Positions 46,625 through 55,138 of a DNA stretch of 61,069 nucleotides are shown piece after piece. The stretch covers positions 1 to 61,069 of the forward strand of contig NZ_BROC01000015.1 in assembly GCF_024345205.1 (NCBI RefSeq), written 5' to 3'. The position numbers were made by a program, and so were the translations under genes. Origin of the DNA: Lapidilactobacillus luobeiensis (GTDB taxonomy: Bacteria; Bacillota; Bacilli; Lactobacillales; Lactobacillaceae). The notes under the pieces were generated by a model. That model was not told the origin of the DNA, searched no databases, and saw only the letters and a program-made list of their open reading frames with translations. Every line of letters starts with the position of its first letter. Positions within the stretch are counted from its first letter, which is position 1.

Positions 46625-46645
46625 TTCGGTCTGGACCACTTTTTT
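46607..46645 (+). terminator. terminator overlapping the ASCH gene stop
   Basis: GTGGTC (46610-46615) pairs with GACCAC (46634-46639), with A's before and T's after. Confidence 0.8.
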
Positions 46646-46760
46646 ATTTTAGTTCATTAATTGTACAATTATGGCATAGACCAATTTTAAAAGTCAATGT
46701 TCATATGAATCTGGTTCGGTTCACAATTGAAATAAAAATCACAATATTCCTAATTTGGGG

Positions 46761-46789
46761 TTCATCTCAGGCCGTTATTATGTTATGCT
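46761..46789 (+). promoter_or_regulatory. possible promoter of the XrtG operon
   Basis: An extended -10 TGTTATGCT (TATGCT at 46784-46789) with a weak -35 TTCATC 17 bases upstream, about 40 bases before the first gene. A strong AGGAGGG ribosome-binding site follows. Confidence 0.45.
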
Positions 46790-46829
46790 TCGGTTAAATG
46801 GTTGTTTGTTATTTAACTAGGAGGGCAAA

Positions 46830-47537
46830 ATGAAGACGTTTCGAAAGATCGGCGTCGGATCACGGGCGCTATTAGGGATATTGTTAGTAAGTTTGGCATT
46901 GCTGGCACAAGCAACAGTTACTGCGCGGGCAAGTACAGTAACCTCACCGATCACGATCGATGGTCGGGTCGATGATTGGGGAGCGCATTCCCAGGGTGAA
47001 CTAAGTTATACGAATGGCCATAGTAATGTTCGTCATATTGGCTTATTTAGTGATGGTACCTATATTTATTTTTATGTGAACATGAATCCTGATTTTCAAG
47101 GAACGGTGTCACATTTGCCCAGTGATGGCTATCATTTGGAGGTCGAGGGTCGGCGGTATTCGATCTCACTGAAGGATCCGGAATTCCGATCACCGTTTAC
47201 CTCTAAGGTCGGGGAACAACATGATCTGCGCGTTCAGAGTGAAGGTGGCGTTCATTATGCAAATTCTCAGGCGACAGTGCTTCGGTTAGGCGATGGTCAA
47301 GGTCATTCGTCGGAACAAGTCGAGGTCAAGATCAAGGTAACTGACCTTAACGCCGGTCTGAAATTAAATCCCAGTGCCCCGATCAGCTTTGAAAACAATA
47401 CTGCGATCGGTGAGGAAAAAGTGACGTACCAAGGAACTAGTTCAGGCCCAGTCCTATTGGCGGGGATCGGCTTCGTTATTGCATTACTTGGCATTTATCA
47501 GGTCCGTCCAAACCACCATCAAAAGAGGTTGTCATAA
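46830..47537 (+). CDS. secreted Firmicu-CTERM protein, predicted XrtG cargo
   Basis: A 235-residue exported protein. A signal peptide (residues 1-34, cleavage likely after ARA) leads into SPITIDGRVDDWG, a start typical of CBM9/DOMON-like sugar-binding domains, then a beta-rich domain. The C-terminus has the tripartite sorting form: a Ser/Gly spacer, one hydrophobic segment (GPVLLAGIGFVIALLGIY) and a basic end (RPNHHQKR). It resembles the Firmicu-CTERM signal paired with exosortase G. Being first in the operon, it is probably the dedicated substrate. Its ligand is unknown. Confidence 0.85.
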   Translation: MKTFRKIGVGSRALLGILLVSLALLAQATVTARASTVTSPITIDGRVDDWGAHSQGELSYTNGHSNVRHIGLFSDGTYIYFYVNMNPDFQGTVSHLPSDGYHLEVEGRRYSISLKDPEFRSPFTSKVGEQHDLRVQSEGGVHYANSQATVLRLGDGQGHSSEQVEVKIKVTDLNAGLKLNPSAPISFENNTAIGEEKVTYQGTSSGPVLLAGIGFVIALLGIYQVRPNHHQKRLS

Positions 47538-48139
47538 TGAGTGGCTGGTTGTTATTTGGCGTACTGGCTTGGCTTTACGGGCTATCTCTACTTAAACGCG
47601 CGCATTTGCCCGCGTTTTATTTTATTTGGGGTAGCGTTGGTTTATTTTTTATTTTGATCGCATTGGCTGATCCTTACTGGATCTGGTTCCAAAAACAATT
47701 GGTGGTCCGCGGGGCAGGCGGTCTAGGTCAGACTTTAAAAATGGCTCAAGTATTGCCACGATTGATGCTGATCGAAGTCGTTCATGGTCCGACGATCAAT
47801 TTTTTGAGTATTGATTATGAGTGTTCCGGTATTATTGAAATGACCGCCTTTTGGGGGCTGGTTGCCTTTTATCCAAGTTTCTCCAGTCAAGAGAAAGTTT
47901 TTTATGGTCTTGGCGGGGCGCTGTGGATCTATTGCGCAAACGTCATCCGCTTATTATTGGTCGTGACCTTGGTCTTTTTCGGCGGTGATGCTTGGTTTTT
48001 CGCAGCCCATGCTATTATCGGCCGATTAGTCTTTTATTTGCTGGTGATCGTTCTTTACTATCACGTCTTCACCTATTCGCAGGTGTCTCAAGGAGCCTAC
48101 CAAGCTGCACAACGTTTTCTAGCGGGAGGTAGATCATGA
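47537..48139 (+). CDS. xrtG: exosortase XrtG
   Basis: A 200-residue membrane transpeptidase-like enzyme of the exosortase/archaeosortase superfamily, G type. It has about six membrane segments. The catalytic triad is visible: Cys in IDYECSGIIEM (about residue 97), Arg in NVIRLLLVV (about 137), and His in FAAHAIIGR (about 156). Exosortases cut the C-terminal signal of their cargo and are thought to join it to a lipid or glycan. It starts on the last base of the cargo stop (TAATG) and overlaps the glycosyltransferase gene by four bases. Confidence 0.9.
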   Translation: MSGWLLFGVLAWLYGLSLLKRAHLPAFYFIWGSVGLFFILIALADPYWIWFQKQLVVRGAGGLGQTLKMAQVLPRLMLIEVVHGPTINFLSIDYECSGIIEMTAFWGLVAFYPSFSSQEKVFYGLGGALWIYCANVIRLLLVVTLVFFGGDAWFFAAHAIIGRLVFYLLVIVLYYHVFTYSQVSQGAYQAAQRFLAGGRS

Positions 48140-49512
48140 CATATTTTATGGGTCTGACTTTGACGCAAATGGGATTTTGGTTGACTTGGGCCTTGATCCC
48201 ACTGATTTTTGAGATCATTCCGGCGTTATATAGCGCCTTACGTTTGATCGTTAAAACTTTAGCGCAACGCTGGCAACGTCAACCTTTACCCGAACCAGAA
48301 AAATTGCCGATGATCTCGGTGATCATTCCGGTACACAATTCAGCAACGACGCTGTTTGCTTGTTTACAATCGATCGCTGAGTCTACTTATCCGCGTGAGT
48401 TGATCCAAGTTATCTTGGCGAATAATCAGAGTACCGACAATAGTTTTTCGATCTATGCCCAAGCACAACAGAAATTTGATCTGCGGTTACAGTTGATCGA
48501 GACTGAGCAGGGCAAGGCTAAGGCACTGAATGCGGCGATCTATCAGTGTATCGGCAACTATATTATCAATATCGACAGTGATGGCACCTTGGAGCCCCAC
48601 GCATTGATGAACATGATCCAGCGTTTTGAAAACGATCTGGATCTAGCGGCGCAAACAGGAACAGTTTTGCCTAACCGGCAATTGATCAAAAATAGTGATC
48701 GGCTCTGGCGGCGGATTTTCCAAAAGACGGAATATTTTGAATACGCGCAGGCCTTCCTCTCCGGGCGGACGATCGAGTCCCGGCATAATCAACTTTTTAC
48801 AATGTCCGGCGCCTTCTCGGCCTTTCGCAAAGAGACCTTGATGCAGACCTTTTTATACAATACTGAAACTGTCGGTGAAGACACTGATATGACCTTTCAG
48901 ATTCGGGATGTGTTGCAAAAGAAAGTTCAATTATGCGCTGATGCTATTTTTTATGTTGAGCCAAGCGCCGATTGGAGTTCCTTATATTTGCAGCGCCAAC
49001 GTTGGCAACGAGGTGAGTCAGAAGTCACTGAAGCCTATGGTGAGCAAAAGTCAGCAGTCCACCACTTTTTCAAGAATTTTTTGATTCGGCGCATGATGGT
49101 GGATCATACCACGCTTTTCCCACGGATGATCTGGTTGTTCGCAGGAATAGTTTTACTATATTTCGGTTATTCTTTAAAGATCTTGTTGCTTTCCTTTCTT
49201 TTGATCTATTGTTTGTACGTGCTGATCTCGCTGTTTAACTTTATTAGTGTGGCCTTATTGTTACGGGATTTTCCAGAAGAACGGCGATTTTACTGGTCGA
49301 CTTGGTGGACGATTTTTTTATTGCCGCTCTACAATTTTGTCTTGGCTTGGATCCGTTATGTGGGGATCATCAATGGTATGGCGATCCCCGCGCGTTGGAA
49401 TACTAAAAAATTTGGTGATGAGGGTCGGGCGATCGGGCAAGTGATCCACGATGACTTTAAACGACTATTGATGAAGGAGCAACAAGAAGATGATGATACA
49501 ACACACTTATAA
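48136..49512 (+). CDS. XrtG-associated family 2 glycosyltransferase
   Basis: A 458-residue membrane GT2 enzyme resembling the exosortase-G-associated glycosyltransferase family. A membrane anchor leads; the catalytic domain starts ISVIIPVHNSATTL and includes NIDSDGTLEP (D-x-D), GEDTDMTFQ (acidic base region) and QRQRWQRGE (Q-x-x-R-W), which is the processive-synthase pattern. Two to three membrane segments follow. It may build the glycan or glycolipid to which XrtG attaches its cargo. It overlaps the next gene by 23 bases. Confidence 0.88.
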   Translation: MTYFMGLTLTQMGFWLTWALIPLIFEIIPALYSALRLIVKTLAQRWQRQPLPEPEKLPMISVIIPVHNSATTLFACLQSIAESTYPRELIQVILANNQSTDNSFSIYAQAQQKFDLRLQLIETEQGKAKALNAAIYQCIGNYIINIDSDGTLEPHALMNMIQRFENDLDLAAQTGTVLPNRQLIKNSDRLWRRIFQKTEYFEYAQAFLSGRTIESRHNQLFTMSGAFSAFRKETLMQTFLYNTETVGEDTDMTFQIRDVLQKKVQLCADAIFYVEPSADWSSLYLQRQRWQRGESEVTEAYGEQKSAVHHFFKNFLIRRMMVDHTTLFPRMIWLFAGIVLLYFGYSLKILLLSFLLIYCLYVLISLFNFISVALLLRDFPEERRFYWSTWWTIFLLPLYNFVLAWIRYVGIINGMAIPARWNTKKFGDEGRAIGQVIHDDFKRLLMKEQQEDDDTTHL

Positions 49513-49855
49513 AATAAAATCTTATCTAAATGCTAGTCACGCCGTTAGATGGGCTCAAGGTCAAGGACAAGTGCATAACCATACTTGGGAGATCGTGACT
49601 GAATTCAGCGTGGTTGACAATGAGCTGGTCCCCTTCAATGTTTTGGAACGAGCCTCACAGGTTATTTTTGATCAATATTCTGGAAAATTTCTAAATGAGT
49701 TGGCGGCTTTTTCTGAGACGAATCCAACACTGGAGAATTTTTCGGCGTTGCTTTGGCAACAACTGGATCAAACCCTGACTGAAAAGCAAGCGTTGCTTAT
49801 TCCACTTGAAGTCGGTGAATCGCCGACACGTTTTTGTTGTTTAACACGTAGCTGA
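49490..49855 (+). CDS. 6-pyruvoyl-tetrahydropterin synthase-like protein, XrtG-associated
   Basis: A 121-residue T-fold protein resembling PTPS/QueD, the family found with exosortase G. Zinc ligands are present: His in LNASHAV and the pair in VHNHTWE. The catalytic Cys that normally lies 5-15 residues before the HxH is absent (the stretch reads WAQGQGQ), so it should not carry out standard PTPS or QueD chemistry. It may make a pterin- or sugar-like building block, or have a binding role. It starts inside the glycosyltransferase gene. Confidence 0.85.
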   Translation: MMIQHTYKIKSYLNASHAVRWAQGQGQVHNHTWEIVTEFSVVDNELVPFNVLERASQVIFDQYSGKFLNELAAFSETNPTLENFSALLWQQLDQTLTEKQALLIPLEVGESPTRFCCLTRS

Positions 49856-49873
49856 GCGGATGGCGCAGTCAAT

Positions 49874-51556
49874 TTGAAAAGGTCATCGATCATAAACAAT
49901 GGTTCAATTGAAGGAGTGAAGATCATCAAACGATTTGCGAATTGGTCTTGGCGTGCGATCAGTCGGATTTTTTATCTCTTTTTGGGGCTGACGTTTTATT
50001 TCGCGTTGACATCACCTAATCTGATACTGGGCGATAATAAGGTACTCGGGACCGGAACAACAATGATCACAACGGTGGGTCTATTGATTCTGGGAAGCGT
50101 AGCACTGGCTTTATGGGCGTTTGCCGCCTTGCGACATTTTTTGAAAAAAATATTTATTGAAAAGCGGCAGATCACTGCTTGGGTCTGTTTGGGCTTCGTG
50201 GTGCTTTTGCAGATCTGGTTTGTAACGATTTTTCATCCCGCGGTCGGCTTTGATGTGGGCGCGATCCATCAAGGCCTGATTGATCCTGATCAGGCGGAGC
50301 TTCGGGCCTATTTCAGCATTTATCCTAATAATCTTTGGTTGCTTTTAGTTCAAAATTTCTTGGCGGAGCGATCGGGGACAACGGCCTGGTTATTTTTTGA
50401 TTACGTCACTTTATTTTTAGTTGATCTAAGCATGGTCTTCAATCTTTTCACGGTCAAGGTATTGGCGCCGCGGCAAGTTCCCACAGCAGTCTATTGCCAC
50501 GCGCTTTGGCTGGGCTGTTTCCCTTGGATCGTGGTACCTTATTCAGATACTTGGGTACTTCCTTTGGTCTCGGGCTATTTGTTGACCTACGTTATCTGGC
50601 GGCACAGCCAATTGCCCAATTTGGTGAAGATCATCGCGGCCGGATGCAGTGGCATATTGGTCGTCAACGCTTATTTTCTTAAACCTTCGGCGCTGATCCC
50701 TGTTGTCGCGATCTTGATCGGAGAACTTGTTCAGCTAGCCCGGCGTTTCTCAACAAAATCAGACCAATCATTGCTTGGCCAGAAATTTTGGTCCCATTGT
50801 TTGATCATACTGGCATTGTGGAGTGGATTTGCAGGCAGCTATTTCACGATCCAGCGAACGTTGCAGCAACAAACGTATCTAACTTTACAACCGGGACGTG
50901 AAATGACAGCTTGGAATTATTTCAGTATGGGTCTAAGTGGCGTTGGTGGCTACAATGGTCAGGACGTGCTTGCTTTAAATCGCTTGCCCAGCAAAAAAGC
51001 GCGCACGGCCTATTCACAGAAATTGATTCGCCAACGATTGAAAAAGCATGGCTTTATTGGCTATCTACGTTTCTTATTCAATAAACAGCGCGCTAACACA
51101 GCAGATGGGACCTTTGCTTGGGTCAAGGAGGGCCATTTCTTTGCTGAGGAAGGTGTTCCTGAGCAAAAAGGGGCCATTGGTCAATTGCGAAATCTATTTT
51201 ATTTGAATGGGCGCTATCTAGGCGATTTTCGTTTTTGGGCGCAACTGATCTGGATCAGCGGATTGACCGTGATCTTTTTGGGATGGCGCCGGCGCGATTT
51301 GATCACCCAAATTTTGCGCTTGACTTTCATTGGCGGCTGTTTGTTCCTGCTGATTTTTGAAGGTGGTCGTAGCCGTTATTTGATTCAATTTTTGCCGATC
51401 TTCTTGTTATTGATCCCTTTACTGGGACCAACCGCTTTGGCACAGTGGCAGCGGCTATTTTCGTGGCAGAAAATAGATTTTTCTGAACCGACTCCTCTGG
51501 TGATCTCACCCAAAAAGGAGTCCACCCAGCCGGCCGGCACAATGATGGAAAAGTGA
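49874..51556 (+). CDS. XrtG-associated polytopic membrane protein
   Basis: A 560-residue protein with about 12 membrane segments and a GT-C-like layout: an early external loop with Asp residues (FHPAVGFDVGAIHQG) and a large soluble region at about 330-450 before the last segments. GT-C enzymes move sugars from lipid carriers, so it may glycosylate the cargo or assemble its anchor. The true start is unclear: TTG at 49874 lacks a good ribosome-binding site, while GTG at 49916 overlaps AAGGAG and the stop of a six-codon frame starting at 49900. Confidence 0.8.
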   Translation: MKRSSIINNGSIEGVKIIKRFANWSWRAISRIFYLFLGLTFYFALTSPNLILGDNKVLGTGTTMITTVGLLILGSVALALWAFAALRHFLKKIFIEKRQITAWVCLGFVVLLQIWFVTIFHPAVGFDVGAIHQGLIDPDQAELRAYFSIYPNNLWLLLVQNFLAERSGTTAWLFFDYVTLFLVDLSMVFNLFTVKVLAPRQVPTAVYCHALWLGCFPWIVVPYSDTWVLPLVSGYLLTYVIWRHSQLPNLVKIIAAGCSGILVVNAYFLKPSALIPVVAILIGELVQLARRFSTKSDQSLLGQKFWSHCLIILALWSGFAGSYFTIQRTLQQQTYLTLQPGREMTAWNYFSMGLSGVGGYNGQDVLALNRLPSKKARTAYSQKLIRQRLKKHGFIGYLRFLFNKQRANTADGTFAWVKEGHFFAEEGVPEQKGAIGQLRNLFYLNGRYLGDFRFWAQLIWISGLTVIFLGWRRRDLITQILRLTFIGGCLFLLIFEGGRSRYLIQFLPIFLLLIPLLGPTALAQWQRLFSWQKIDFSEPTPLVISPKKESTQPAGTMMEK

Positions 51557-51617
51557 TCGCGATGAGTGGTTTTAGGCCAAACGCAAAGGAGCCGACCATA
51601 ATACGCGTCATCTGAGC

Positions 51618-51672
51618 AAAAATAAATAGCGTCGCTTACGCTGAGCATTCAGAGTAGGCGGCGCTATTTTTA
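51618..51672. terminator. bidirectional terminator between the XrtG operon and pepV
   Basis: AAATAGCGTCGC (51624-51635) pairs with GCGGCGCTATTT (51658-51669), with A's before and T's after. Confidence 0.88.
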
Positions 51673-51694
51673 GGATCGGATTATAACCAGTAGT

Positions 51695-53101
51695 TTAAGG
51701 CCGAACTAATTCATAGATCGCTTCGGCATAGATCGCGGTCGCTTTAATGATATCTGCGATCGGCATAAATTCATTGGCTTGATGCATAACATTAGGTTGA
51801 CCGGGGAATTGGGCACCGAAGGCGACGCCACGTTCAAGGATCCGACCATAAGTGCCACCACCGATCACCTGCTCATGACCGGGAAGTCCAGTTTGTCGTT
51901 CATAAACAGCCAGCAATGTTTTGACTAGAGGATCATCGCCAGAGACATAGTGCGGTTCTTGCGCGTGTCCGTCGATTTGGCAAGTGACATTGGCCGCAGC
52001 GATCGTTGTCGCGATCTGTTGACGGATCCGTTCAGCATCAGTGCCTTGCGGATAACGGACATTGATCAGTACCGAATTGTGTTGGCCTGCGGTATAGGTG
52101 AAGATATCCGGACTGGCCGTCAATTCACCCATCAATTCGTCGTGGTGGGCGATCCCTAACTTTTTGCCGCGAGAATCTAAGTGTAGCCAGTTACTGATCG
52201 TATTGACATATTGCTGTCCAGCCTCATCTAAAGTTTGTTGGCTTAGAAAAAGTGCCAAGTAAGTCCCGGCGTTAACGCCATCGCGTGGTTCTTGGGCGTG
52301 AGCGCCTTTGCCGGTCAAGGTGAGGATGACTTGCTCATCTTGAATCTCGGCGTCAGCTACTAGATCATTTTCAGCAGCAAAGTTAGTCAAGGCAGTGCCC
52401 AGTTGATCAAGGTCATGGCCCTTCACGATCGCAGTTGCTGTTTGGGGCACCATATTGGCGCGAATGCCACTTGAGAATCGGCATAATGACGTTGCACCAG
52501 TGGTCGTCAATCCTGGCGCAAAGGTCAATTTGAATGAGGCAATCCCCTTTTCACCATTAATGATCGGGAACTCAGCGTCTGGAGAAAACCCGAAGTCAGG
52601 GGTCGGTTCAACTTCGAGATAACGATCGATCCCGACCCATTCACTTTCTTCATCAGTCCCAAAAATATAATGGATCTGTTTAGCGACCGGGAGACCCAGC
52701 TCCTTGATGATTTTTAGGGCGTAATACGCGGCCATCGCTGGTCCTTTATCATCGGAACTACCACGAGCGATCAGATTTCCGTCCTTGATCACAGGTTGGT
52801 AAGGATTTGTTTGCCAACCAGGACCAGCCGGGACGACATCCATATGGCCCAAGAGGCCGAAAATCTCTTGACCAGCGCCATATTGGACCCGACCGGCCAC
52901 ATTTTCCACATTTTTTGTTACAAAGCCATCGCGTTCAGCAATCGCTAACATTTGAGCCAGCGCCTTTGCCGGACCGGGCCCTAGCGGTTGATCCGCCGTT
53001 GCGTGCTCGATATCACGTTCACTGGGGATCTCCAAAATACTGATTAGATCTTTTAAAAGATCGTCCTGCCGTGCTGTTGCTTCCTTTAACCAATCAACCA
53101 T
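51695..53101 (-). CDS. pepV: dipeptidase PepV (M20 family)
   Basis: A 468-residue zinc dipeptidase that degrades a wide range of dipeptides, often Xaa-Leu or beta-Ala-His types. Zinc ligands are seen in GHMDVVPAG, GSSDDKGP and GTDEESEWVG; the lid domain lies at about 185-380, and the C-terminal His motif is QPNVMHQANEF. AAAGAGG precedes the ATG. It is transcribed after the ArsR gene, 24 bases apart, perhaps together. Confidence 0.95.
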   Translation of the reverse strand: MVDWLKEATARQDDLLKDLISILEIPSERDIEHATADQPLGPGPAKALAQMLAIAERDGFVTKNVENVAGRVQYGAGQEIFGLLGHMDVVPAGPGWQTNPYQPVIKDGNLIARGSSDDKGPAMAAYYALKIIKELGLPVAKQIHYIFGTDEESEWVGIDRYLEVEPTPDFGFSPDAEFPIINGEKGIASFKLTFAPGLTTTGATSLCRFSSGIRANMVPQTATAIVKGHDLDQLGTALTNFAAENDLVADAEIQDEQVILTLTGKGAHAQEPRDGVNAGTYLALFLSQQTLDEAGQQYVNTISNWLHLDSRGKKLGIAHHDELMGELTASPDIFTYTAGQHNSVLINVRYPQGTDAERIRQQIATTIAAANVTCQIDGHAQEPHYVSGDDPLVKTLLAVYERQTGLPGHEQVIGGGTYGRILERGVAFGAQFPGQPNVMHQANEFMPIADIIKATAIYAEAIYELVRP

Positions 53102-53125
53102 GTAAATCTGCCTCTTTTCTAAAAA

Positions 53126-53491
53126 TTATTCATTGATGTGTTCAATGACTTGCTTGAAGATCGTCATCACGTGGGCGTCTGCTAATGAATAATAGATTTC
53201 TTTCCCACTTTTGCGGAATTTGACCAATTTGGCCTGTTTTAGCAGACGCAATTGGTGCGAGACGCTTGATTGCGACAACGCTAAAACCGCCACGATATCA
53301 TAAACGCGTAGCTCCGATTCAAATAGGGCATACAAAATCTTGGCCCGCGTGGGATCACCTAGGATTTTGAACAATTCGCTGATTTGCGTCATTGTTTCTG
53401 TTGGCGGTAAAGTTGCCGTGACCTCATGGACCAAAGCTTGATGGTCGATCGCGGCTGTTTCATTTTCTGATTCCCGATCGGTTACATTCAT
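53126..53491 (-). CDS. ArsR/SmtB-family metal-responsive repressor
   Basis: A 121-residue winged-helix repressor. The DNA-binding part is ALSQSSVSHQLRLLKQAKLV. The last helix carries D-x-H-x10-H-x2-E (DAHVMTIFKQVIEHINE), which fits the alpha-5 zinc site of CzrA/SmtB with Glu in place of the fourth His. It has no Cys alpha-3 site, so zinc or cobalt sensing is more likely than arsenic, lead or cadmium. No metal transporter is adjacent. Confidence 0.88.
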   Translation of the reverse strand: MNVTDRESENETAAIDHQALVHEVTATLPPTETMTQISELFKILGDPTRAKILYALFESELRVYDIVAVLALSQSSVSHQLRLLKQAKLVKFRKSGKEIYYSLADAHVMTIFKQVIEHINE

Positions 53492-53525
53492 TGACAGACT
53501 CCTTAAGTGTTGACACCATCTCTTG

Positions 53526-53551
53526 ATTATAACGAATCAGACCCCGATTCG
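53526..53551 (-). promoter_or_regulatory. promoter and possible operator of the ArsR gene
   Basis: TATAAT on the minus strand at 53531-53526, with the inverted repeat CGAATC/GATTCG (53533-53538, 53546-53551) between it and the -35 position. The spacing suits an autoregulatory site. The -35 itself is poor. Confidence 0.5.
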
Positions 53552-53619
53552 GCTACTGATTTCGCCGAAAAACTTGTTTCCGTTGCTCTGCTGGTTTTGA
53601 TCAGCGCTACGAAGATGGG

Positions 53620-55020
53620 TCAGGTTTGATTTGCTGGGGCTAAAGCCACGCTCAAATTATCGGTAGCCAGAGGAGGTAGGTCACCGCTGATTTCTGTGGC
53701 TGGGCGTCGCCGCGCTAGTGGCCAGGTCAACGTCGGGTGCGCCAGTTTGCTTTGTGGCGGTAATTTTTGATAATCCCGCCAGGCCTGACTATGTTCAACA
53801 AAAGAAACGGTCCCGGGTTGCGCCCGGATCCAGCCTTGTTGAACTTGAAACCAAAGGGTCGCACCATTCAATTGGACGGCTGTGATCTGATAGTTGGTGG
53901 CAGTCGCTAAATGATTCCCATTGGCTTTAGGCGCGAAGGGGCGATCGTAAAGCTGACGTTGTTCGCGATCCATTCCTGTGGCCAGTCGGAAATATTGGTC
54001 AAGGTAGGGTCGCGTCAAAGGCACATCTGCTAACGAATTGAAACCTGCCGCTGCGATAAAACGATTATCACCGATTTGATAGTAGGGCACGCCATGACTG
54101 ACGACAAAGCTCTGCGCATGATATTCCAGCAAGGGCTGTGCTGCGGTTTTGATCAGTGTAAGGTTGTAGGGGTTCTCATAACTAGGTTGACTTTCATTGG
54201 TGATCAAGGCGCCGTCCAAGTCGATCGTTTTGATTTTAGCGTCCATTTTTTGATTGCGGTATTGGTTGCCTGTCCGGGGATAATTGGTCACCACACCATC
54301 GATCGGCAAATTGACCAACCAATTCCATTGGGCCGCGTTCTCCGTCATTTGCGCCCAAACGAAGACTTTCTGATCGAGGCGATGCAATTGTTGGATCAGT
54401 TTAGCATTGACTAACGTTGAAGAAATATTGATGCCAGTGGCGGTTTGTAAAACTTCAAAATTGATTTTTTTAAGCGTTCCCGCGATAAAGATCCGCGGTG
54501 CTTCGGGTAAAAGTGTTTTTAAATTCTGTAAACTCAGCAATGAGAAAGAATGAAACATGACTCGTTTCTCCATGTGATAGCGATGGACACTGGCGGCGAT
54601 CAGGGCTTCCATATTTTTGGGATTCCCTTTTTTGGTCTTTTTGGTTTCAATCAAAAATTTGGTTTCGGGACGGTTTTGGTAGTAGGCGAAGATCTCATCC
54701 AAAGAATGCATCGGTTCGCCATTAGCCTGATGAAAAGTTTTGATCGTGGCCCAAGGTGTTTGCGAGACGATCGCGTTTTGGCCAGTGATCCTTGCCAGAT
54801 TTCGGTCGTGAGAGACGACTAAGACATTATCTTGCGCCACATGCAGGTCTAGTTCGACATAGTCAGCGCCGTTTTTGAAAGCAAGGTCGAAACTGGCTAG
54901 CGTTTCTTCAGGCGCGTTGATGGGATCGCCCCGGTGACCTACGACAACGAATGCGCTGAGCACGGACCAAAGAAATAAGAGTAAACTTGAAAAAATGATT
55001 TTTCGAAAAATAATAAACAC
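53620..55020 (-). CDS. secreted glycerophosphodiester phosphodiesterase family protein
   Basis: A 466-residue protein. An N-terminal membrane/signal segment (about 6-26) leads into a GDPD barrel with HRGD, NAPEETLASF, VELDLHVAQDNVLVVSHD and the later LIETKK. About 260-466 form a C-terminal extension with two similar repeats (IGDNRFIAAAGF region and LWFQVQQGWIRA region) that resembles wall-binding SLAP/GW-type modules, although I cannot name it with certainty. It probably degrades lipid or teichoic-acid glycerophosphodiesters on the cell surface. The start is a GTG with a weak ribosome-binding site. Confidence 0.85.
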   Translation of the reverse strand: MFIIFRKIIFSSLLLFLWSVLSAFVVVGHRGDPINAPEETLASFDLAFKNGADYVELDLHVAQDNVLVVSHDRNLARITGQNAIVSQTPWATIKTFHQANGEPMHSLDEIFAYYQNRPETKFLIETKKTKKGNPKNMEALIAASVHRYHMEKRVMFHSFSLLSLQNLKTLLPEAPRIFIAGTLKKINFEVLQTATGINISSTLVNAKLIQQLHRLDQKVFVWAQMTENAAQWNWLVNLPIDGVVTNYPRTGNQYRNQKMDAKIKTIDLDGALITNESQPSYENPYNLTLIKTAAQPLLEYHAQSFVVSHGVPYYQIGDNRFIAAAGFNSLADVPLTRPYLDQYFRLATGMDREQRQLYDRPFAPKANGNHLATATNYQITAVQLNGATLWFQVQQGWIRAQPGTVSFVEHSQAWRDYQKLPPQSKLAHPTLTWPLARRRPATEISGDLPPLATDNLSVALAPANQT

Positions 55021-55138
55021 CTAACTTTATTTAGAATGATCTGTTTGATAGCACGGTTACCAACTGGGGATTTATCGCGAGATGATACCCGTTCGTTGCA
55101 AAACATGATACACTTAAACTATTGCTGGAGGGACTTAA

